Source of the DNA: Pelagibius sp041565695
Lineage (GTDB): Bacteria > Pseudomonadota > Alphaproteobacteria > Kiloniellales > Kiloniellaceae
Direction of reading: 5' to 3'
Assembly (NCBI GenBank): GCA_041565695.1
Contig: JBFGUI010000134.1
Coordinates: 1 to 10,444, forward strand
Length of the DNA stretch: 10,444 bases
A model generated the notes under the pieces. That model searched no databases, was not told the DNA's origin, and saw nothing but the letters and a program-made list of their open reading frames with translations. A program made the translations under genes and the position numbers. Each line of letters opens with the position of its first letter. Position 1 is the stretch's first letter. This document shows, piece by piece, positions 6,828 through 10,444 of the stretch.

Positions 6828-7502
6828 CTACTGCTGGATCGCCAGGATGTCGGTCAGCGCGATTTCAAGCTCGCCGATCTCCAGTACCACCTCACCGTTT
6901 ACCAGCTTGGCGCCGGTCACCTGGCCGGCGGTGCCCTGCACCAGCGGTACGGGCTTGTTGTCACCGTCGATGGCGGTTACCAGGAAGCCGTAGAGGCCGT
7001 CGGGGAGGGGGTCGCCATCGTCGTCGAGCCCGTTCCAGACCACTTCGTGATGGCCGAAGGTGGTATCGCCGGGGATCGTGCGCACCGTGTTGCCCAGTTC
7101 GTCGATGATCAGGATGTTGGCCTGGGCCGCGTTTGCGCCGAGGTCGTAGGTGATCGTCGACTCGCCGTTCTGCAGCATCAGCATGATGCTGTCGGCGGCA
7201 ACGCTCTTGCCGATGTAGCCCACCGCGTTGTTGAGCTGCAGGTCGGTCTGCAGCGAGATCAGCTGGTCGAGCTTCTTGTTGGTGGTGATCGCCTGCTCGA
7301 CCCCGGAGAACTCGACGAGCTGCGAGGTGAACTCGTTGGTGTCCATGGGGTCCAGCGGGTCCTGGTACTGCAGCTGGGTGGTCAGCAGCGTCAGGAAGGT
7401 GTCGAAAGTCTCGGCCAGCGAGGTCCCGTTGGTGATCGAGCTGGCGTCGGCCTCCTTGAAGGCGACGCCGTTGATCGGCTCTCTTACGCTTTCGATCGGC
7501 AT
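6828..7502 (-). CDS. flgD: Hook capping protein FlgD
   Basis: FlgD forms the temporary scaffold cap on which FlgE subunits assemble into the hook. The protein has 224 residues. The strongly conserved N-terminal signature is present: FLTLLTTQLQYQDPLDPMDT, followed by NEFTSQLVEFSGVEQ, at about residues 36-70. The C-terminal half has the FlgD Ig-like and tudor-like layout, including HHEVVWNGLDDDGDPLPDGL and a beta-rich ending GELEIALTDILAIQQ. The ATG at 7502 has GGGGAG nine bases upstream and lies 20 bp after the fliK stop, so fliK and flgD are probably one transcript. Confidence 0.96.
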   Translation of the reverse strand: MPIESVREPINGVAFKEADASSITNGTSLAETFDTFLTLLTTQLQYQDPLDPMDTNEFTSQLVEFSGVEQAITTNKKLDQLISLQTDLQLNNAVGYIGKSVAADSIMLMLQNGESTITYDLGANAAQANILIIDELGNTVRTIPGDTTFGHHEVVWNGLDDDGDPLPDGLYGFLVTAIDGDNKPVPLVQGTAGQVTGAKLVNGEVVLEIGELEIALTDILAIQQ

Positions 7503-7522
7503 GGCTTCACGCTCCCCGGCGT

Positions 7523-9283
7523 CTAGACCCGGATATCCAGGGCGCCGTCATGGCGCGGCCCATAGCCCTCGGCAGGCATGGCAGGCGCCTCGGCGTCGGC
7601 GGTCCCGCCGCTGCCGCGCTCAGTGGCTGCACCGAAGGAGCGGCCGTCGCCGTCGGCCTGCTGGCCCTGGTTCTGGCCCTGACCGCGCAGGCTGAAGTTC
7701 AGGCTGCCGGAATCGGTCTTCACACCGGCTTCCTGCAGGGCCCGTTCGAGGCCGCGGGCATCGCGCTGCAGCAGATCCAGGGTCTCCGACCGCTCGGCGG
7801 AGATCACGGCACGCAGGGTCCCGTCGAGGCTGCTCTCGAGCTTCACCTCGATGCGGCCCAGTTCGGCGGGGTGCAGCTTGATGTTGATCTGCTCCTGGCC
7901 GGCGACCTGGGCGCGGCGCACCTGCACGGCGATCTGCTCGGCAGGATTTGCCGTGGGCGTGTTGCGCGCGTTGGCCATGGCTTCGGCGAAGCTGGTGTTC
8001 TGGACCGTCGCGGTGCCGCCGGCACCGCTGCCGGCCAGCGGCGTGGCGAGGCTGTGCGACTGGCCGGCCGTATTGCCGGCGGTCTCACCGCCGCTGCCGC
8101 CGGCCAGCGTCGGCGCGGCCTGGATCGCCTTGTCGGCAGCGCCGGCGAGCGCCGCCTCCGGGACCTTGGCCTGCGGGCCCGTCTGGGCCGCCGCCTTCTG
8201 TGCGGCGGCCTGCTGGGCCGCGTCGCCCGTCACCGACTCGCCGCCCTTAGGGGTCGCGGTGGCGGGCCTGTCGGTCTGGGCCATGGCTGCGGTCGCGGCG
8301 CCGCCACCCAGGGCGGCCGCCGGGCGCGAGCTCAGGCTGTCGCCGCCGTCAACGACAAGAACCGGGCCGGCCGCCGCGGCCTGGCCGCCGCCAGCCGAGT
8401 TCGGCTGCCGCACGGTTTCGGTCAGGGGGGCCGGGGCCGGCGACTGGCGATGTTCGGCGGCAATCGGGTTCGGCTGCTTGCCCGTGGCGGTGACGGAAGC
8501 CTTGTCGGCGGCTTTTGCGGTAGGGGCGGCGGCGCTGGCCGGCAGGGCCGAGGTCGTCGCGGTGGTGGTGCCCGTATCGTTCGCCGCCGGGCCGGCAGGC
8601 GTCGTCGCGGGGGTGGCCGCGGTCGTCGCGGCGGTGGTGCCCGTATCGTTCGCCGCCGGACCGGCAGGCTTCGTCGCGGGGGTGGCCGCGGTCGTCGCGG
8701 CAGCTCCGGCCGGTTTGCCGGTCGCCGGGGCAATGGTATCGGTGCCGGTGGTCTGCGCCCTGCGGGCCGGCGCTGCGGCGGGCTGGCTGCCGGCGGCAGC
8801 CGTGGCGGCGACGCCGTTGCGCACAGCCTCGGCGAGCGCCAGGCCGGGGTCGACCTGCGGGCGCGTCGCCTGGGCGCTCGGCGCGTCGGGTTGGGTTCTG
8901 TCGACAGGAGGGGTCAGCGTCGCCTCGCCGTCGCCGGCACTGCCGGTATCGTCGCCCCCGGGCCGCCGGCTGTCGTCGGTGGTGGCCTGCGCCTCGTGGC
9001 GATGGTCGTGGTCGTCGGCAGGACGGTCCTGCCGGTCGCTGCGAGTCTCGCTCAGAGGCTCCTCGTCGCGGCGCGCGTCGCGCGGCGGCACGTCGCGCGT
9101 GACGTCGTCACGCGCCGGTCGCGTCGCTTCCGGCCGGTCGCGTCGCGGCAGAGGATCTTCCTTGTAGCGTGCCTCCTCCTCGCGGAGCAGAGAATCGAAC
9201 AGCCCGTCGCGCGGCCGCTCCTCGGTATTTGCCGAAGAAGGGCCGGAGAAGGGGGCAAAAAAGTCGGGGGCAATGACTTGCAT
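7523..9283 (-). CDS. fliK: Flagellar hook-length control protein FliK
   Basis: FliK is a secreted molecular ruler that sets hook length and switches export from hook to filament substrates. The protein has 586 residues, at the long end for FliK. The N-terminal part (about 1-110) is charged and rich in Asp/Arg. The middle (about 110-440) is an Ala/Thr/Pro/Gly-rich, disordered-looking region with a 23-residue tandem repeat at about 198-243. The recognisable C-terminal Flg_hook domain (about 446-535) contains QINIKLHPAELGRIEVKLES and AERSETLDLLQRDARGLERA. A Gln/Gly-rich tail follows. The ATG at 9283 has only a weak GGA upstream. The gene lies 39 bp after fliS and 20 bp before flgD. Only the C-terminal domain is conserved enough to identify the family. 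Confidence 0.92.
   Translation of the reverse strand: MQVIAPDFFAPFSGPSSANTEERPRDGLFDSLLREEEARYKEDPLPRRDRPEATRPARDDVTRDVPPRDARRDEEPLSETRSDRQDRPADDHDHRHEAQATTDDSRRPGGDDTGSAGDGEATLTPPVDRTQPDAPSAQATRPQVDPGLALAEAVRNGVAATAAAGSQPAAAPARRAQTTGTDTIAPATGKPAGAAATTAATPATKPAGPAANDTGTTAATTAATPATTPAGPAANDTGTTTATTSALPASAAAPTAKAADKASVTATGKQPNPIAAEHRQSPAPAPLTETVRQPNSAGGGQAAAAGPVLVVDGGDSLSSRPAAALGGGAATAAMAQTDRPATATPKGGESVTGDAAQQAAAQKAAAQTGPQAKVPEAALAGAADKAIQAAPTLAGGSGGETAGNTAGQSHSLATPLAGSGAGGTATVQNTSFAEAMANARNTPTANPAEQIAVQVRRAQVAGQEQINIKLHPAELGRIEVKLESSLDGTLRAVISAERSETLDLLQRDARGLERALQEAGVKTDSGSLNFSLRGQGQNQGQQADGDGRSFGAATERGSGGTADAEAPAMPAEGYGPRHDGALDIRV
8553..8690. repeat. Two 69-bp tandem repeats inside fliK
   Basis: Two adjacent 69-bp units (8553-8621 and 8622-8690) differ at three positions by eye. 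The first ~11 bases of a third unit follow at 8691. The period is a multiple of three, so the frame is kept and a 23-residue Thr/Ala/Pro-rich unit (containing PAGPAANDTGTT) is duplicated. The repeat lies in the disordered ruler part of FliK, where length changes could be tolerated. Confidence 0.9.
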
Positions 9284-9322
9284 CGACAGGTCCGCGTATA
9301 TGCTGGTTGTTCTGGATCGGGG

Positions 9323-9784
9323 TCAGGCGGCGTGGACGTTCAGCCGGAAACCGGCAGCTTCCAGGCGCCGCAGGATCGCGGTCTCGACGGAGACCAGATC
9401 CTCGCAATCGCCGTCGGCCATGCGCTGGTCGACCTCTTCCCAGGCGTCGCGCAGCGGCGTCAGGAGGTCGATGATCTTGGCCGCGCCTTCGTCGTCGCTG
9501 CTGATGTTGATGCGGATCAATTGGGCAAGGACGAAGCGGTAGAGCTGGCCGAGCTGTTCGGCGATCTCGCCGCCCTTGTCCATGTCCAGGCTCATATGGA
9601 GAGTTCCGATGATCTCGGTGACCACGTTGATGCGATTGCAGCGCTCCTCGATCTCGTTCTGCTCCATGGCCTCGATCGCGGCCTTGAGAGACGCGATGGC
9701 CTCGTCGTAGAGCATGACCACGACCTGCGTCGGACGGGCCCGGGACACCTCGCTGCGAAACGCATCTGTAGCAGTAAGCGGCAT
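9323..9784 (-). CDS. fliS: Flagellar export chaperone FliS
   Basis: FliS binds flagellin in the cytoplasm, keeps it unpolymerised and delivers it to the export gate. The protein has 153 residues. FliS landmarks are present in order: RPTQVVVMLYDEAIASLKAA, then IIGTLHMSLDMDKGGEIAEQ, LGQLYRFVLAQLIRIN, and LLTPLRDAWEEV. The predicted all-helical fold fits. The ATG at 9784 follows GGAG eight bases upstream. It is the first gene of the leftward hook block, 39 bp before fliK, with a sigma-54 promoter about 120 bp upstream. The C-terminal ~20 residues are less conserved. Confidence 0.88.
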   Translation of the reverse strand: MPLTATDAFRSEVSRARPTQVVVMLYDEAIASLKAAIEAMEQNEIEERCNRINVVTEIIGTLHMSLDMDKGGEIAEQLGQLYRFVLAQLIRINISSDDEGAAKIIDLLTPLRDAWEEVDQRMADGDCEDLVSVETAILRRLEAAGFRLNVHAA

Positions 9785-9903
9785 GGTTCAATCTCCGTTT
9801 TCTTCCCGAAGGGCTCGGCCGCGCCAGGCAGCTCTGCTTCCTCGGGCTTTTTGGACGGGCCGGCAGTACAACGGCGGCCGGTCCAGAACTCGGCAGATAG
9901 AAC

Positions 9904-9918
9904 GCAAGTTGCGGGCCA
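9904..9918 (-). promoter_or_regulatory. Sigma-54 (-24/-12) promoter of the fliS-fliK-flgD-flgE block
   Basis: The minus strand reads TGGCCC-GCAAC-TTGC, with GG and GC exactly 12 bases apart, as sigma-54 requires. The expected start of transcription is near 9892, leaving a leader of about 108 bases before fliS. TGGCCC-N5-TTGC is the form I recall for Caulobacter FlbD-dependent hook and flagellin promoters. The match is strong and the position fits. Use in vivo is inferred. Confidence 0.75.
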
Positions 9919-10029
9919 ACTCGCAGCGGTCCAGGAAAACGGCGGCATTCGGGGCCGCGACGGGGCGCGCGGCGCACGCGCCTGGCGGCAAAGAGCGGAA
10001 GCTGCCTAGCAGAACTTGCAGGGTGAAAG

Positions 10030-10042
10030 GACAAGCTTTGCC
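10030..10042. promoter_or_regulatory. ftr-like inverted repeat upstream of the fliS promoter
   Basis: GACAA-GCT-TTGCC matches the fliF palindrome pattern GGCAA-N3-TTGCC with one mismatch in the arms. It lies about 110-125 bp upstream of the -24 element of the fliS sigma-54 promoter, a normal distance for an enhancer-binding activator. The imperfect arms make it the weakest of the three sites. Confidence 0.35.
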
Positions 10043-10174
10043 GGGTCGCTCCACCTGCCGGGCCGGCTGCCGGATCGCGATGGGGTGTGCGCGACGTCGG
10101 TGATTCTAATAGGTATGCGCCATCGGGTCCGTCGCGGTGCGCTGCGGCGCCGGTCGCGCCGCGGAAGCCCTGCC

Positions 10175-10193
10175 GGCGCGCGCCGCGCGCGCC
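10175..10193. repeat. CG-alternating perfect inverted repeat
   Basis: GGCGCGCGC and GCGCGCGCC flank a single C, inside a longer run of almost pure G/C. It could form a cruciform-like or Z-DNA-like structure, or simply reflect local composition. There is no T tract on either side, so it is not called a terminator. Confidence 0.5.
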
Positions 10194-10243
10194 GCGCGGG
10201 CGGAAGTCTTTGCCCTCCGTTGCCTGCAGGAACTTCCCGAGGC

Positions 10244-10266
10244 CGCAAAACTTGCCGCCCCGGCAA
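10244..10266. promoter_or_regulatory. Overlapping ftr-like inverted repeats upstream of the rightward sigma-54 promoter
   Basis: CGCAA-AAC-TTGCC (10244-10256) matches the fliF palindrome at 11 of 13 positions. Its right arm is shared with a second perfect repeat, TTGCCG-CCC-CGGCAA (10252-10266). The pair therefore offers three half-sites in 23 bp. They lie 60-80 bp upstream of the -24 element at 10326, in the position expected for a FlbD-type enhancer. Confidence 0.5.
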
Positions 10267-10283
10267 CCGTGCACCCCTTCGCG

Positions 10284-10296
10284 CAACACATTGATA
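10284..10296 (-). promoter_or_regulatory. IHF-consensus site
   Basis: The minus strand reads TATCAATGTGTTG, a full match to the IHF consensus WATCAA-N4-TTR. It sits in an AT-rich stretch between the ftr-like repeats and the rightward sigma-54 promoter. That is where IHF bends DNA at Caulobacter hook and flagellin promoters. Binding is inferred. Confidence 0.6.
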
Positions 10297-10325
10297 AAAA
10301 ATGGAGAAACAGGGATATCTAAAAT

Positions 10326-10341
10326 TGGCACGATCTGTGCT
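10326..10341 (+). promoter_or_regulatory. Rightward sigma-54 (-24/-12) promoter
   Basis: TGGCAC-GATCT-GTGCT matches TGGCAC-N5-TTGCW with one mismatch and has the required 12-base spacing between GG and GC. The predicted start is near 10352, giving a leader of about 90 bases to the window edge. It would drive a gene just outside the window. Sigma-54 control and divergence from fliS make a flagellin or another late flagellar gene the best guess. Confidence 0.75.
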
Positions 10342-10358
10342 GGCAAGGGGCTGCCCGG

Positions 10359-10383
10359 CTGGATTGGGTGCGACCCAAGCCAG
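10359..10383 (+). other. Stem-loop in the 5' leader of the rightward transcript
   Basis: TTGGGT-GCG-ACCCAA is a perfect 6-bp stem with a 3-base loop. It is extended, past an A/G mismatch, by CTGG pairing with CCAG. It begins within about ten bases of the predicted transcription start and no T run follows. In Caulobacter the flagellin mRNA leader is a target of the post-transcriptional regulator FlbT, so a similar role is possible if the downstream gene is a flagellin. Confidence 0.45.
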
Positions 10384-10433
10384 GTGAGGCCGGCAAGAAG
10401 TCAGCCTTTCGGGCTCTGCCCACTCAGGTTATT

Positions 10434-10437
10434 GGAG
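10434..10437 (+). promoter_or_regulatory. Probable ribosome binding site of the next gene
   Basis: TTGGAG near the right edge leaves seven bases to the end of the window, a normal Shine-Dalgarno spacing. The start codon of the rightward gene is therefore expected at about 10445, immediately outside. The last ~100 bases contain no other credible start. Confidence 0.4.
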
Positions 10438-10444
10438 TAGACCC

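Larger units (their letters stand above)
9785..10325. other. Noncoding divergent control region
   Basis: I see no credible gene here. The open frames are Arg/Pro/Ala-rich products of high GC, they overlap promoter elements, and they match no family I know. The left part is the fliS leader and its sigma-54 promoter. The middle is very GC-rich (10120-10205). The right part turns AT-rich (10283-10325) just before the rightward sigma-54 promoter and holds ftr-like and IHF-like sites. Confidence 0.7.

Noticed and set aside
6815..6829. GG-N10-GC spacing on the minus strand between flgD and flgE, a possible sigma-54 promoter for flgE
   Set aside because: Only the spacing fits. The elements read GGACGC and CAGC, far from TGGCAC and TTGC, and they overlap the end of flgD.
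9805..9852. Terminator-like hairpin on the plus strand (CCCGAAGG with CCTCGGG, then CTTTTT)
   Set aside because: The loop is about 27 bases and the stem has a bulge, and no plus-strand gene lies to its left. It may fold in the fliS leader on the other strand, but I cannot support a function.
7550..10009. An 819-residue plus-strand open frame antisense to fliK and fliS
   Set aside because: Same cause: a codon-bias shadow. It crosses the fliK-fliS junction and the fliS promoter, and its Gly/Arg/Ala composition mirrors the Ala/Thr/Pro region of FliK.
10243..10262. Possible leftward sigma-54 element around CGGCAAGTTTTGC
   Set aside because: The GG and GC are eight bases apart rather than ten, so the spacing rule fails. 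The bases are better explained by the ftr-like inverted repeats.
9108..10346. A 412-residue minus-strand open frame over the fliK start, fliS and the control region
   Set aside because: It is in a different frame from fliS and fliK, both recognisable, and passes through both sigma-54 promoters. The translation is Arg/Pro-rich low complexity.
10087..10440. A 117-residue plus-strand open frame at the right edge
   Set aside because: It spans the IHF-like site, the sigma-54 promoter and the leader hairpin. It resembles no family, and its start has no ribosome site.

Overview
The window is a flagellar gene cluster from a high-GC alphaproteobacterium. Gene content and order, which runs fliS-fliK-flgD-flgE-sciP-fliF-fliG-fliH-fliN-motA and is read entirely on the minus strand, resemble the Caulobacter-type basal-body and hook locus. 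SciP, a CtrA-antagonist family known from Alphaproteobacteria, is the strongest taxonomic marker. The rest of the sequence suggests a Rhodospirillales/Kiloniellales-like lineage, but genus cannot be read from it.

Layout from right to left, in the direction of transcription. (1) Positions 9785-10444 hold no convincing gene and look like a divergent control region. A -24/-12 (sigma-54) promoter points left into fliS. A second sigma-54 promoter points right, towards a gene starting just beyond the window, with a perfect IHF-consensus match and an inverted repeat upstream and a stem-loop leader downstream. (2) fliS (flagellin chaperone), fliK (hook-length control), flgD (hook cap) and flgE (hook) form a hook-assembly block. 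(3) sciP follows, with its own candidate CtrA boxes upstream and a stem-loop terminator downstream. (4) fliF (MS ring), fliG and fliN (C ring/switch), fliH (export ATPase regulator) and motA (stator, cut by the left edge) form a tight second operon. Its leader carries a CtrA-like box and a perfect GGCAA-N3-TTGCC palindrome.

The regulatory picture is inferred from motifs. CtrA would fire the early fliF operon and sciP, SciP would feed back on CtrA, and a FlbD-like sigma-54 activator would bind the repeated GGCAA-N3-TTGCC palindromes. That activator would switch on the hook block and the rightward gene, possibly flagellin, and might repress fliF. No unknown protein system is visible. The novelty lies in the promoter wiring, the placement of fliS and motA, and a recent repeat duplication in fliK.
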